The notes: generated by a model from the letters alone, not told the origin. A stretch of 64,000 bases of DNA from Claveliimonas ammoniilytica (GCF_025567415.1 NZ_JAOQJV010000001.1:62001-126000); one strand, 5' to 3'. Shown: positions 34,912 through 42,910, counted from the stretch's first letter. Translations and numbers: made by a program.

Positions 34912-36273
34912 ATGCCTGAATACAGAAATGCCACTGCGTCGCTGAAGGAAAATACAGCCTATGTGAATGAGATCCTTCCGGTGCAGGAGAGCTTTGATAT
35001 CGTTCAGAGAAATATGATGATCGGAGGCCGGGAGGCAGCATTTTTCTTTGTGGATGGATTTACGAAAGATGAATCAATGTTGAAGATTATGGATTCTATG
35101 ATGTCAATTACGGAAGAAGATATGCCAAAGAGTGCAACGGCATTTTCAAAAAGTCATATCCCATATGTGGAAGTGGATATTCTGGTGGGGTTTGACCAGA
35201 TATTTCATAATATTTTATCCGGAACAACAGCGTTGTTTATTGATGGATATGAAGGCTGTTTTATCATAGATTGCCGTACGTATCCGGCAAGGAGCGTGGA
35301 TGAGCCGGATAAGGACAAAGCACTTCGCGGATCCAGAGACGGATTTGTAGAGACGATTGTGTTCAATACTGCACTTATGAGGCGTAGAATCCGGGATCCA
35401 CATCTGATCATGAAAATGATGCAGGTGGGAGAAAGTACGGGGACAGATGTGGCAGTCTGTTATATGGAGGATCGAGTAGATCCGGAACTGTTGAAGAAAT
35501 TATTGCGTAAAATCAGTCAGATACGGATTGATGCTCTGAGAATGAATCAGCAGAGTCTCGCAGAATGTCTGATGAAACGTAAGTGGTATAATCCATTTCC
35601 TAAGTTTAAATATACAGAACGTCCGGATACAGCAGCGGTATGTCTGCTAGAGGGAAAGATTGTAATTATGGTGGATAATTCTCCATCGGCAATGATTCTT
35701 CCAACATCAATCTTCGATATTGTGGAGGAGGCAAATGATTATTATTTTCCGACTTTAACAGGCGTGTATCTTAAGATTTCCAGAGGTTTAATTGCGTTTA
35801 TGACGGTATTCCTGACGCCGCTATATCTGCTTTTTATGCAGAATCCGCAGTGGCTGCCGGAGAAATTTGAATTTGTTGCGGTGCGGGATATGGTGAATGT
35901 ACCGCTCATCTGGCAACTTTTGATTCTGGAACTGGCTATCGACGGCCTGCGGTTGGCTGCAATGAATACGCCGAATATGCTAAGTACGCCGTTGAGTGTA
36001 ATCGCAGGTCTCGTATTGGGAGAATTTTCAGTATCGTCTGGGTGGTTTAACAGCGAGATTATGCTCGCAATGGCATTTGTCTCTGTAGCAAATTATACAC
36101 AGCCAAATTTTGAACTTGGTTATGCACTGAAATTTATGCGTTTGCAGCTATTGATTTTGACTGCAATTTTGAACTGGGCAGGATTCGTACTTGGTGTGCT
36201 GGTGGTGGTCGGAAGCATTTGCTTTAATAAGACGCTGACCGGACACAGTTATCTGCATATTAGCCGAAATTAG
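34912..36273 (+). CDS. spoVAF: stage V sporulation protein AF (GerA-family germination subunit A)
   Basis: A 453-residue protein of the GerA A-subunit family. A cytoplasmic N-terminal half (about 1-280) contains AAFFFVDGFTKDE, GYEGCFIIDCRTYPARSVDEPDKDKALRGSRDGFVET in parts, and RMNQQSLAECL; the C-terminal half has five or six membrane segments (from about 285). The PDKDK...RGSRDGF core is specific to this group, and the length and NPFPKFKYTERPD segment suit SpoVAF rather than GerAA. It helps release calcium dipicolinate during germination. ATG 34912 has GGAGG 7 bases upstream; the in-frame GTG at 34906 lies too close to it. No spoVAA-AE genes are adjacent. Confidence 0.9.
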   Translation: MPEYRNATASLKENTAYVNEILPVQESFDIVQRNMMIGGREAAFFFVDGFTKDESMLKIMDSMMSITEEDMPKSATAFSKSHIPYVEVDILVGFDQIFHNILSGTTALFIDGYEGCFIIDCRTYPARSVDEPDKDKALRGSRDGFVETIVFNTALMRRRIRDPHLIMKMMQVGESTGTDVAVCYMEDRVDPELLKKLLRKISQIRIDALRMNQQSLAECLMKRKWYNPFPKFKYTERPDTAAVCLLEGKIVIMVDNSPSAMILPTSIFDIVEEANDYYFPTLTGVYLKISRGLIAFMTVFLTPLYLLFMQNPQWLPEKFEFVAVRDMVNVPLIWQLLILELAIDGLRLAAMNTPNMLSTPLSVIAGLVLGEFSVSSGWFNSEIMLAMAFVSVANYTQPNFELGYALKFMRLQLLILTAILNWAGFVLGVLVVVGSICFNKTLTGHSYLHISRN

Positions 36274-36384
36274 TAAAAAAATGATGTAAAATTTTGGCGT
36301 GGGAATCTCTTGAATTTGTGGACAGATGGAGTAAAATCTTATATGATTAGGTCATGAATGACAGAGGGGACGAGGAGGTAGACC

Positions 36385-37248
36385 ATGCGAGATTATATCA
36401 TTACAGTAAACAGTACCGTTGATACGGGAAAGGAATGGCTGGAAGAACGCAATGTGCCGGTGATTCCACTGAAATATACAATAGATGGACAGGAGTATAC
36501 AGATATGTATGGACTGTCAGACAAAGAATTTTTCCAGAAGCTGAGAGAGGGTAAGATGTCAGTGACCTCTCAGATCAATCCGGAGGAAGCAAAAGAAATG
36601 CTGGAGCCATATGTAAAAGAAGGAAAGGATGTGTTACATCTGGCATTTTCATCAGCACTCAGTGGCACCTGTAACAGTATGAAGATTGCTGCGGAAGAAT
36701 TGCAAGAAGAGTATCCAGAGGCAAAGGTTATAGTAGTGGATACGCTGTGTGCATGTATGGGAGAGGCGATGCTTCTATATTATGCGTTAAAGCAGAAAGA
36801 AGCAGGCAAGACAATTGAAGAAGTGGCACAGTGGGCAGAAGAGAATAAACTGCATGTTTGTCATAATGTAACGGTGGATGATCTGTTCCATCTGCACAGA
36901 GGAGGGCGCGTATCCAAGACAGCGGCAGTGCTTGGAACCATGGTAAAAGTAAAACCGATCATTCATATGGATGATAATGGTGCACTGCAGGTAATCGGTA
37001 AAGAGCGCGGTCGTAAGAAATCTCTGCATAAGATTGTCGACATGGCAGTGGAGCGTTCTAAGGGATGGGACAATGAGATCATTATGATTACCCACGGCGA
37101 TTGCCTGGAAGATGCAGAGTATGTGGCGAAGCTGGTTCGTGAGAAAATGGGCGTTGAGAATGTATTTATCCATAATATTGGAACGGTTATCGGCAGTCAT
37201 ACTGGTCCGGGTGTAGTAGCTACATTCTGTATGGGAAATAAACGATAA
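36385..37248 (+). CDS. DegV-family fatty-acid-binding protein
   Basis: A 287-residue protein of the DegV (FakB-like) family, which binds a fatty acid and presents it to the FakA kinase. The N-terminal DxxS-like loop is NSTVD instead of the common DSTSD. Also seen: TSQINPEE, LHLAFSSALSGTCNS and LHRGGRVSKTAAVLGTMVKVKPII, the usual ligand-site segments. No fakA is adjacent. AGGAGG lies 9 bases before the ATG. Which lipid it binds is unknown. Confidence 0.88.
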   Translation: MRDYIITVNSTVDTGKEWLEERNVPVIPLKYTIDGQEYTDMYGLSDKEFFQKLREGKMSVTSQINPEEAKEMLEPYVKEGKDVLHLAFSSALSGTCNSMKIAAEELQEEYPEAKVIVVDTLCACMGEAMLLYYALKQKEAGKTIEEVAQWAEENKLHVCHNVTVDDLFHLHRGGRVSKTAAVLGTMVKVKPIIHMDDNGALQVIGKERGRKKSLHKIVDMAVERSKGWDNEIIMITHGDCLEDAEYVAKLVREKMGVENVFIHNIGTVIGSHTGPGVVATFCMGNKR

Positions 37249-37255
37249 AAAAGTA

Positions 37256-37284
37256 TTGACACAAGAGTAGAAAAGTGGTATATT
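37256..37284 (+). promoter_or_regulatory. promoter of the infC-rpmI-rplT operon
   Basis: TTGACA (37256-37261), 17 bases, TATATT (37279-37284), only 7 bases after the DegV stop, leaving a leader of about 210 bases. Confidence 0.88.
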
Positions 37285-37291
37285 AACTTTT

Positions 37292-37443
37292 GTGTGAAGA
37301 AAAGAAAGTAGAGTATCCGCTCTCACCATAGCACAATCGGGTGACTATTGGTTTAATATATTGCATAACATCATTCTTTTGTTTAAAAAGATTTTTATGT
37401 GGATAGATGAGTGGATAGTCAGTGACTGTTCACTCATTTTGTA
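37292..37443 (+). promoter_or_regulatory. infC leader with attenuator hairpin (possible L20 leader)
   Basis: The 210-base leader before infC ends in a 14-bp stem with arms 37407-37420 and 37424-37437, loop AGT, then TTTTGT: an intrinsic terminator in front of the genes. In Firmicutes this operon is often controlled by ribosomal protein L20 binding its leader and causing premature termination. The position and the terminator fit, but I cannot show an L20 site (helix junction or pseudoknot) by eye. Confidence 0.6.
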
Positions 37444-37500
37444 TTAACAGATAACAGATGCAGAGATGTATCAGACAATCTATGATGGAGGTGTACGACA

Positions 37501-38007
37501 ATTAGCGATTTAATGATTAACGAGCAGATCAGGGACAGAGAGGTACGTGTAGTAAGCGCAGATGGAGAGCAGCTTGGAGTGATGTCTTCAAGAGATGCTA
37601 TGAAGCTTGCAAGAGAGGCAGAGCTGGATTTGGTTAAGATTGCTCCTAAGGCACAGCCGCCGGTATGTAAGATTATCGACTACGGCAAGTACAAATACGA
37701 ACAGAGCCGCAGAGAGAAAGAGGCCAAGAAGAAGCAGAAGACGGTGGAAGTTAAGGAAGTACGCATGTCACCGAACATCGATGCTAACGATCTGAATACA
37801 AAGGTAAATAATGCCAAGAAGTTCATTCTGAAAGGCAATAAGGTTAAGGTAACTTTGCGTTTCCGCGGAAGAGAGATGGCTCATGTTCAGCAGAGCAAGC
37901 ACATTTTGGATGATTTTGCAGATATGCTGAAGGATGTTGCACAGGTTGAGAAGCCGGCCAAACTCGAAGGACGTAATATGAGCATGGTTTTAACCGTAAA
38001 ACGTTAA
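37501..38007 (+). CDS. infC: translation initiation factor IF-3 (AUU start)
   Basis: A 168-residue IF-3 that keeps ribosomal subunits apart and proofreads initiation. Seen: MINEQIRDREVRVV, an N-domain ending in the basic linker SRREKEAKKKQK, and the C-domain EVRMSPNIDANDL...FRGREMAH. The start chosen is ATT at 37501: GGAGGT lies 10 bases before it, and the reading ISDLMINEQ continues in frame, while the first ATG (37513) would be over 20 bases from that site. AUU starts are a known autoregulatory feature of infC, since IF-3 discriminates against them. Confidence 0.9.
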   Translation: MSDLMINEQIRDREVRVVSADGEQLGVMSSRDAMKLAREAELDLVKIAPKAQPPVCKIIDYGKYKYEQSRREKEAKKKQKTVEVKEVRMSPNIDANDLNTKVNNAKKFILKGNKVKVTLRFRGREMAHVQQSKHILDDFADMLKDVAQVEKPAKLEGRNMSMVLTVKR

Positions 38008-38038
38008 AAATAAAAAATACATTAAGGAGGATTTTATC

Positions 38039-38236
38039 ATGCCAAAAATTAAAACAAATAGAGCCGCTGCTAAGCGATTCAAAAAGACAGGTACAGGAAA
38101 ATTAAAAAGAAATAAAGCTTACAAGAGCCATATCTTAACCAAGAAGTCTACAAAGAGAAAAAGAAATCTCAGACAGTCTACAATTACTGATGCAACAAAT
38201 GTAAAGAACATGAAGAAAGTATTACCATATCTCTAA
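38039..38236 (+). CDS. rpmI: 50S ribosomal protein L35
   Basis: A 65-residue basic protein with the L35 form MPKIKTNRAAAKRFKKTGTG at its N-terminus and SHILTKKSTKRKR in the middle. AAGGAGG lies 8 bases before the ATG. Second gene of infC-rpmI-rplT. Confidence 0.97.
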   Translation: MPKIKTNRAAAKRFKKTGTGKLKRNKAYKSHILTKKSTKRKRNLRQSTITDATNVKNMKKVLPYL

Positions 38237-38268
38237 GATCTGGTAATTGTTGAAGGAGGATATAAGAC

Positions 38269-38625
38269 ATGGCAAGAATTAAAGGCGGATTGAACGCTAA
38301 GAAGAAACATAATAGAACCCTGAAACTGGCAAAGGGATACAGAGGAGCACGTTCTAAGCAGTACAGAGTCGCTAAGCAGTCTGTAATGAGAGCACTTACT
38401 TCTTCATATGCAGGAAGAAAGCAGCGCAAACGTCAGATGCGTCAGCTGTGGATCGCTCGTATCAATGCAGCAGCAAGAATGAATGGTCTGTCATACAGCA
38501 AGTTCATGTATGGACTGAAGCTGGCTAATGTTGACATGAACAGAAAGATGCTTGCAGAGATGGCTGTTAATGATCCGGCTGGATTCGCTGCAGTAGCAGA
38601 AGTTGCAAAGAGCAAATTAGCTTAA
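38269..38625 (+). CDS. rplT: 50S ribosomal protein L20
   Basis: A 118-residue, highly basic assembly protein of the large subunit. Seen: MARIKGGLNAKKKHNRTLK, GYRGARSKQYRVAKQ and RQLWIARINAAAR, with the usual length. Probable repressor of its own operon through the leader. GAAGGAGG precedes the ATG. A short A/T palindrome (38642-38659) downstream is a weak terminator candidate. Confidence 0.98.
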   Translation: MARIKGGLNAKKKHNRTLKLAKGYRGARSKQYRVAKQSVMRALTSSYAGRKQRKRQMRQLWIARINAAARMNGLSYSKFMYGLKLANVDMNRKMLAEMAVNDPAGFAAVAEVAKSKLA

Positions 38626-38667
38626 TTGTAATAAATAATTTAAACTTTTTAAAAAGTTTTAAAAACA

Positions 38668-38699
38668 TTGACAACCGTTCGGGGATGTGCTATTATAAT
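38668..38699 (+). promoter_or_regulatory. promoter of the first tRNA-Leu
   Basis: TTGACA (38668-38673); 17 bases later TATTAT (38691-38696), overlapped by TATAAT (38694-38699, 20-base spacing). Confidence 0.75.
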
Positions 38700-38719
38700 C
38701 TTCGGACGGAATAAGTCAT

Positions 38720-38804
38720 GCGGAAGTGTCGGAACTGGCAGACGAGCAAGACTAAGGATCTTGTGATCAATGCGATCGTGTGGGTTCAAGTCCCATCTTC
38801 CGCA
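38720..38804 (+). tRNA. tRNA-Leu (anticodon AAG), copy 1
   Basis: An 85-base class II tRNA with long variable arm (TGATCAATGCGATCG region). Acceptor GCGGAAG / CTTCCGC, anticodon stem CAAGA/TCTTG with loop CTAAGGA giving anticodon AAG (U33 and G37 in place), T arm GTGGGTTCAAGTCCCAT, discriminator A, no encoded CCA. A34 would need deamination to inosine. Confidence 0.93.
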
Positions 38805-38807
38805 TAG

Positions 38808-38836
38808 GGCAATCTGAGTAATCAGGTTGCCTTTTG
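38808..38836 (+). terminator. terminator after tRNA-Leu copy 1
   Basis: GGCAATCTGA / TCAGGTTGCC, 4-base loop, then TTTTG. Confidence 0.85.
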
Positions 38837-38876
38837 TTATATTTACAAGACGAAACAAGATTTATTCATTTAGGTA

Positions 38877-38905
38877 TTGACATTTATCTATTCATTCGAT
38901 ATAAT
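38877..38905 (+). promoter_or_regulatory. promoter of the second tRNA-Leu
   Basis: Perfect consensus: TTGACA (38877-38882), 17 bases, TATAAT (38900-38905). Confidence 0.92.
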
Positions 38906-38917
38906 ATTTAATGTTCA

Positions 38918-39002
38918 GCGGAAGTGTCGGAACTGGCAGACGAGCAAGACTAAGGATCTTGTGATCAATGCGATCGTGTGGGTTCAAGTCCCATCTTCCG
39001 CA
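38918..39002 (+). tRNA. tRNA-Leu (anticodon AAG), copy 2
   Basis: Identical over 85 bases to the copy at 38720-38804, with its own consensus promoter and terminator. The tandem repeat unit covers the tRNA and terminator, not the promoter, which differs. Confidence 0.93.
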
Positions 39003-39003
39003 T

Positions 39004-39037
39004 AAAGGCAATCTGAGTAATCAGGTTGCCTTTTTTT
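39004..39037 (+). terminator. terminator after tRNA-Leu copy 2
   Basis: The same hairpin as after copy 1, followed by seven T residues. Confidence 0.88.
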
Positions 39038-39127
39038 GTATTCCGACGAGTCAAAGTCCTAGCTTGCTGAGGACCTTGACGACCGCATACAATCTCGAAA
39101 TGTGCCTTTTGGCACTTCCGACGATTT
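39035..39127. repeat. 93-nt two-hairpin intergenic repeat, copy B
   Basis: It matches 13723-13815 with 7 differences and no gaps. Hairpin 1 is at 39050-39080 and hairpin 2 at 39095-39121 (one A-C mismatch on the + strand, a G-U pair if read on the - strand). It begins in the T run of a tRNA terminator, as copy A begins in the T run of the T-box terminator. The rest of 39128-39300 shows no gene that I can support, only A/T-rich sequence leading to the next promoter. Confidence 0.75.
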
Positions 39128-39303
39128 GTGCATAAGCCGCAATGCAGAAATCAAGTTTGTGCGCCACGTACCGGATGAGTGATTTTGCCGTATAAACAAT
39201 GTTCTTATACATAACACTTTTACAAACTAAAAAATAAAATTAATAAATATGGATTTGAAACGGTAAAATATTGATATAAAATTTAAAATGTAAAAATATA
39301 ATG

Positions 39304-39332
39304 TTGACACATGATGATTCTGTTACTATAAT
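39304..39332 (+). promoter_or_regulatory. promoter of the SorC regulator operon
   Basis: TTGACA (39304-39309), 17 bases, TATAAT (39327-39332): perfect consensus, about 22 bases before the start codon. Confidence 0.9.
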
Positions 39333-39353
39333 GTGATTGTAGGAGATAGAGAC

Positions 39354-40313
39354 ATGAGAAAAAAAGTAGATGATCCACGTCTGATGATCAAGGTATGTGA
39401 TCTGTATTATAATCAGAATGCCAGCAGACAGGAGATCGGGCAGGAACTGGGACTTTCCAGACCGACGATTGCAAGGCTTTTGGATTCGGCAAGAGAACAG
39501 GGACTTGTCCGCATTGAAATTCCGGATCTGGATACCATAGCTTACTGGGAACTGGAGAAAAAACTGGAAGAAAAGTACGGCCTTAGACAAGTACTGGTGG
39601 TAGATGGCAGTGATGACAAAGATACACTGGAGAGTGCGCTTGGAAGTTCGGCAGCCAGATATCTGCAGTATGTGATCAAGGATGACAGTATTGTAGGTGT
39701 ATCGATGGGATCCACCCTTCACCACATGGTATCGGCATTACAGAAGGCTCCGGCAGAGCGGGTAACTTACGTGCCATTAGTAGGCGGCATGGGAAGACTT
39801 CGGATGGAACTTCATGCCAACAGTCTGGCGGAGAAGATGTCAAGGTTGGGAGATGGAACATTTATCCCATTGCACGCACCGGCGAGAGTATCCAGTACAC
39901 TGGTGCGGGATGAGCTGATGAAGGAAGAGAGCGTGCAGGATGCAGTGAAGCTGATGAACCGGATTGATGTGGCACTGGTGGGAATCGGTTATCCGAATGA
40001 ACATTCTGCGATTAAGGCGACAGGTTATTATAAGGAAAATGAGATAGAGTCGCTAGTGTCGAGAAAGGCTGCCGGAGAGCTGTGTATGCAGTTCTATGAT
40101 ATCGAAGGCTATACTGAGCCGTATGCATCGGATAATGCTGTGATCGGCATGGATATTCACCGGCTATGTAAAGTGCCCTGTTCCGTTGGTATTGCCGGAG
40201 GAAAAGAGAAGTTGTCGGCAATTCAGGGTGCGATCAATGGAAAATATATCAATGTGTTAATAACAGATACGGAGTGCGCCAGAGCACTGTTATCTGATGA
40301 GGAGGAAGAATAA
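39354..40313 (+). CDS. SorC/DeoR-type sugar-binding transcriptional regulator
   Basis: A 319-residue SorC-family regulator. N-terminal helix-turn-helix: CDLYYNQNASRQEIGQELGLSRPTIARLL. The C-terminal sugar-phosphate-binding domain (about 60-319) has VGVSMGSTLHHM and VPLVGGMG. The start at 39354 is placed by AGGAGAT 7 bases upstream; GTG at 39333 lies in the promoter -10. The stop overlaps the ribosome site of the next gene, giving a four-gene operon (regulator, glycerol-1-phosphate dehydrogenase, HAD phosphatase, RpiB-like isomerase). The regulator probably responds to a phosphorylated substrate of these enzymes. Confidence 0.9.
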   Translation: MRKKVDDPRLMIKVCDLYYNQNASRQEIGQELGLSRPTIARLLDSAREQGLVRIEIPDLDTIAYWELEKKLEEKYGLRQVLVVDGSDDKDTLESALGSSAARYLQYVIKDDSIVGVSMGSTLHHMVSALQKAPAERVTYVPLVGGMGRLRMELHANSLAEKMSRLGDGTFIPLHAPARVSSTLVRDELMKEESVQDAVKLMNRIDVALVGIGYPNEHSAIKATGYYKENEIESLVSRKAAGELCMQFYDIEGYTEPYASDNAVIGMDIHRLCKVPCSVGIAGGKEKLSAIQGAINGKYINVLITDTECARALLSDEEEE

Positions 40314-40314
40314 G

Positions 40315-41493
40315 ATGAATGAGATTCTGAACATGACGATCAATGAGATGCCGCAGACAGAGTTTGACTGTTCCTGTGGACGCCATCATAATTTCAGTGT
40401 CCACGATATGTCTATCCGCAAGGGAGCAATCGAGGATCTTCCAAAGATGGCGGAACCATTTAAGGATGGCAAGATTCTGGTAGTGTATGATAATCATACA
40501 TATGAAGTGGCAGGAAGAAAGGCAGTACAGCTTCTGAAAGACAATGGTTTCAACATCAAAGAGCTGATGTTTGATACCGGAGACGATATTCTGATCCCGG
40601 ATGAGAAGACGCTTGGACGTATTCTGCAGGAGCAGGATCTGGATACAAAGCTGATGATTGCAGTAGGATCCGGTGTTATCAATGATTCGGTCAAATTTGT
40701 GACATCCCGTACCGGACTTCCTTATATTATTGTGGCAACAGCGCCATCTATGGACGGATACGTGGCAGACGGAGCACCAATCGTATCTCATGGATATAAG
40801 TATTCCCCGGTTGCACATTTGACTTATGGATTGATCGGAGATACAGACATTCTTCAGACTGCACCACAGGATCTGATCCAGGCTGGTTATGGTGATGTGG
40901 TTGGTAAGATTACGGCAATCACAGACTGGGATCTGTCTGTAAAGGCAAATGGAGATTACCGTTGCGATACCTGCGTGACATTGGTGAAAAGAGCATTAGA
41001 TAAGTGTTTTGACAAAGCAGAAGGCTTAAAGAGCAGAGATGCAGAATCACTTGGAGCACTTTTGGAAGCACTGACACTGACCGGAGTGGCAATGGCACTG
41101 GTTAATATTTCACGTCCGGCATCCGGAGCAGAGCATATGCTGTCACACTTCTGGGAAATGGATTATATTGCGAGAGGTTTGAACCCGAACCATCATGGTA
41201 TCCAGGTTGGCGTGGCAACTCCTGTAATCGCAAGATTTTACGAAGAACTGGCAGATATTCTTCCGGAAGGAACCGGAGAACTGTGTCCGCCCCATGAAGA
41301 GATTGAGGCATTGCTTGCCAAAGGAGGAGCACCGATCAGCCCGAAGGAGATCGGCATCAGCAGAGAGTTATTCCACGAAAGTCTGATGAAGGGATATACA
41401 GTCAGACCGAGATATTCCGTACTGCAGTTTGCAAAGGATAAGGGAAGACTGGAACAGATTGCAGACAAGATTACAGAAGAGATCTATGGTTAA
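40315..41493 (+). CDS. sn-glycerol-1-phosphate dehydrogenase (AraM/EgsA family)
   Basis: A 392-residue iron/zinc-type alcohol dehydrogenase relative. The N-terminal CSCGRHH, AVGSGVINDSVKF (nucleotide-binding), TAPSMDGYVADGAPI and metal-binding histidines in SGAEHMLSHFWEMD and LNPNHHGIQVGVAT match the G1PDH/AraM group, which reduces dihydroxyacetone phosphate to glycerol-1-phosphate. Bacterial members are found in some Firmicutes; B. subtilis AraM is in the arabinose operon. The start at 40315 has GAGGAGG about 7 bases upstream, overlapping the regulator end; the in-frame start at 40297 lies before it. Confidence 0.88.
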   Translation: MNEILNMTINEMPQTEFDCSCGRHHNFSVHDMSIRKGAIEDLPKMAEPFKDGKILVVYDNHTYEVAGRKAVQLLKDNGFNIKELMFDTGDDILIPDEKTLGRILQEQDLDTKLMIAVGSGVINDSVKFVTSRTGLPYIIVATAPSMDGYVADGAPIVSHGYKYSPVAHLTYGLIGDTDILQTAPQDLIQAGYGDVVGKITAITDWDLSVKANGDYRCDTCVTLVKRALDKCFDKAEGLKSRDAESLGALLEALTLTGVAMALVNISRPASGAEHMLSHFWEMDYIARGLNPNHHGIQVGVATPVIARFYEELADILPEGTGELCPPHEEIEALLAKGGAPISPKEIGISRELFHESLMKGYTVRPRYSVLQFAKDKGRLEQIADKITEEIYG

Positions 41494-41503
41494 GAGGTGT
41501 GGT

Positions 41504-42298
41504 ATGCTGAGTAAAGAAGAAGCCTTAAAAGGTGTGAAATTATTTGTACTGGATATGGACGGAACCGTCTATCTGGGAGATCAGCTGATCGAGGGATCGC
41601 TGGATTTTATCCGTCAGGTAGAAGCGTCCGATGATATGGACTTTGTGTTTTTTACCAATAATGCATCTAAGGTGCCATCCGTATATGTCGAGAAGCTTCA
41701 TAAGATGGGATTGGATGTGGATGAAAACAAGGTCATCACAGCAGGTGATGTGTGTGCAGAGTTCCTGAAAGTAAATTATCCGGGAGCAAGAGTGTATCTG
41801 AATGGTACACCGGTTCTGGAAGAGAACTGGAAAGAAAAGGGAATCCAGTTAGTGGAAGAAGATCCGGACGTGGCTGTACAGAGTTTTGATACGACACTGA
41901 CTTACCACAAACTGGACAGAATTTGTCACTATGTAAGAAATGGTGTGCCATTTATTGCAACACATATGGATACAAACTGCCCGACCGAGTATGGATTTAT
42001 GCCGGATTGTGGCGCAATGTGCAGTCTGATCACAGATTCTACCGGAGTGAAGCCGAGATTTCTTGGCAAGCCTTGGAAAGAAACGGTCGATATGGTAGCC
42101 GAGATTACCGGATATCAGCCATCTGAGATGGCATTTGTTGGTGACAGACTTTACACAGATGTGGCAACCGGTGTTAATAATGGAGCGAAAGGCTTCCTGG
42201 TACTGACCGGAGAGGCAGATATGCAGACGGTGGCAGAATCGGATGTAGAACCGACCTGCATTTACGAATCACTGGAAGAAATGAAAACATATTTATAA
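41504..42298 (+). CDS. HAD-superfamily IIA sugar-phosphate phosphatase (NagD/AraL-like)
   Basis: A 264-residue HAD hydrolase. Motif I FVLDMDGTVYLGD (nucleophile and acid Asp), motif II TNNAS, and motifs III/IV around KPWKETVDM and FVGDRLYTDVATGVNNG; the large C2 cap between them marks subclass IIA, as in NagD, AraL and phosphoglycolate phosphatase. AraL is next to AraM in B. subtilis, as here. GAGGTG lies 5 bases before ATG 41504; ATG 41486 is a possible alternative. The substrate is unknown. Confidence 0.87.
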   Translation: MLSKEEALKGVKLFVLDMDGTVYLGDQLIEGSLDFIRQVEASDDMDFVFFTNNASKVPSVYVEKLHKMGLDVDENKVITAGDVCAEFLKVNYPGARVYLNGTPVLEENWKEKGIQLVEEDPDVAVQSFDTTLTYHKLDRICHYVRNGVPFIATHMDTNCPTEYGFMPDCGAMCSLITDSTGVKPRFLGKPWKETVDMVAEITGYQPSEMAFVGDRLYTDVATGVNNGAKGFLVLTGEADMQTVAESDVEPTCIYESLEEMKTYL

Positions 42299-42338
42299 TG
42301 CCAGAGTAAGGTAATGACATATAAGGAGGACGAAACTT

Positions 42339-42776
42339 ATGAAAATCGCATTTGGATGTGACCCTAACGCAACAGAATTTAAACTTCAGTTAATGGACTA
42401 TGTAAAAGGACTGGGACATGAAGTGGCAGATTTCGGAAGTGATGATCCGATTTATGCGAACACAGCTATTGAAGTTGCACAGGCAGTTGCCGGTGGTAAA
42501 TACGACAGAGGTATCGTAGTATGTGGAACCGGAATCGGAGTATCAATTGCAGCTAACAAAGTAAAAGGTGCTTACGCAGCATGTATTCATGATGTGTATC
42601 AGGCACAGCGTGCGGAGCTTTCTAACCATGCCAATATTATCACTATGGGATCACAAGTTATTGGAATCCAGCTTGCAAAAGAACTGGTAAAAGAGTATCT
42701 GTCTGTAGAATGGGATCCAAACTGCAGATCTGTGGACAAGGTTCAGAGAATCATTGATTTTGAAAATGAACAGTAA
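42339..42776 (+). CDS. rpiB: RpiB/LacA/LacB-family sugar-phosphate isomerase
   Basis: A 145-residue isomerase of the RpiB family. IAFGCDPNATEFK near the N-terminus, the active-site cysteine in GIVVCGTGIGVSIAANK, and HDVYQAQRAELSNHANIITMGSQVIG. RpiB interconverts ribose-5-phosphate and ribulose-5-phosphate; LacAB and allose-6-phosphate relatives look alike, and the first motif (GCDPNA) differs from the usual GSDHAG/GCDHAA, so the substrate may differ. AAGGAGG precedes the ATG by about 9 bases. A terminator follows, ending the operon. Confidence 0.85.
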   Translation: MKIAFGCDPNATEFKLQLMDYVKGLGHEVADFGSDDPIYANTAIEVAQAVAGGKYDRGIVVCGTGIGVSIAANKVKGAYAACIHDVYQAQRAELSNHANIITMGSQVIGIQLAKELVKEYLSVEWDPNCRSVDKVQRIIDFENEQ

Positions 42777-42788
42777 AAATATATAATA

Positions 42789-42826
42789 GGAGAGTCAGGG
42801 ATTTTAAAGTCTCTGACTCTTTTTTG
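42789..42826 (+). terminator. terminator of the SorC operon
   Basis: GAGTCAGGGA / TCTCTGACTC stem followed by TTTTTT; its T run runs into the -35 of the next promoter. Confidence 0.85.
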
Positions 42827-42852
42827 ACATTTTTCATAAAGATATGTAATAT
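42824..42852 (+). promoter_or_regulatory. promoter of dgt
   Basis: TTGACA (42824-42829), 17 bases, TAATAT (42847-42852). Confidence 0.8.
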
Positions 42853-42910
42853 GATATTAATAAGATTCCAAAGCGGAAATGCGTGCAGAGAAATGAAGGA
42901 GGTAACCGGT

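Noticed and set aside
38720..39002. Tandem identical segments as a CRISPR or phage attachment duplication
   Set aside because: They are complete tRNA-Leu genes with terminators and distinct promoters; no integrase or spacer pattern is near.
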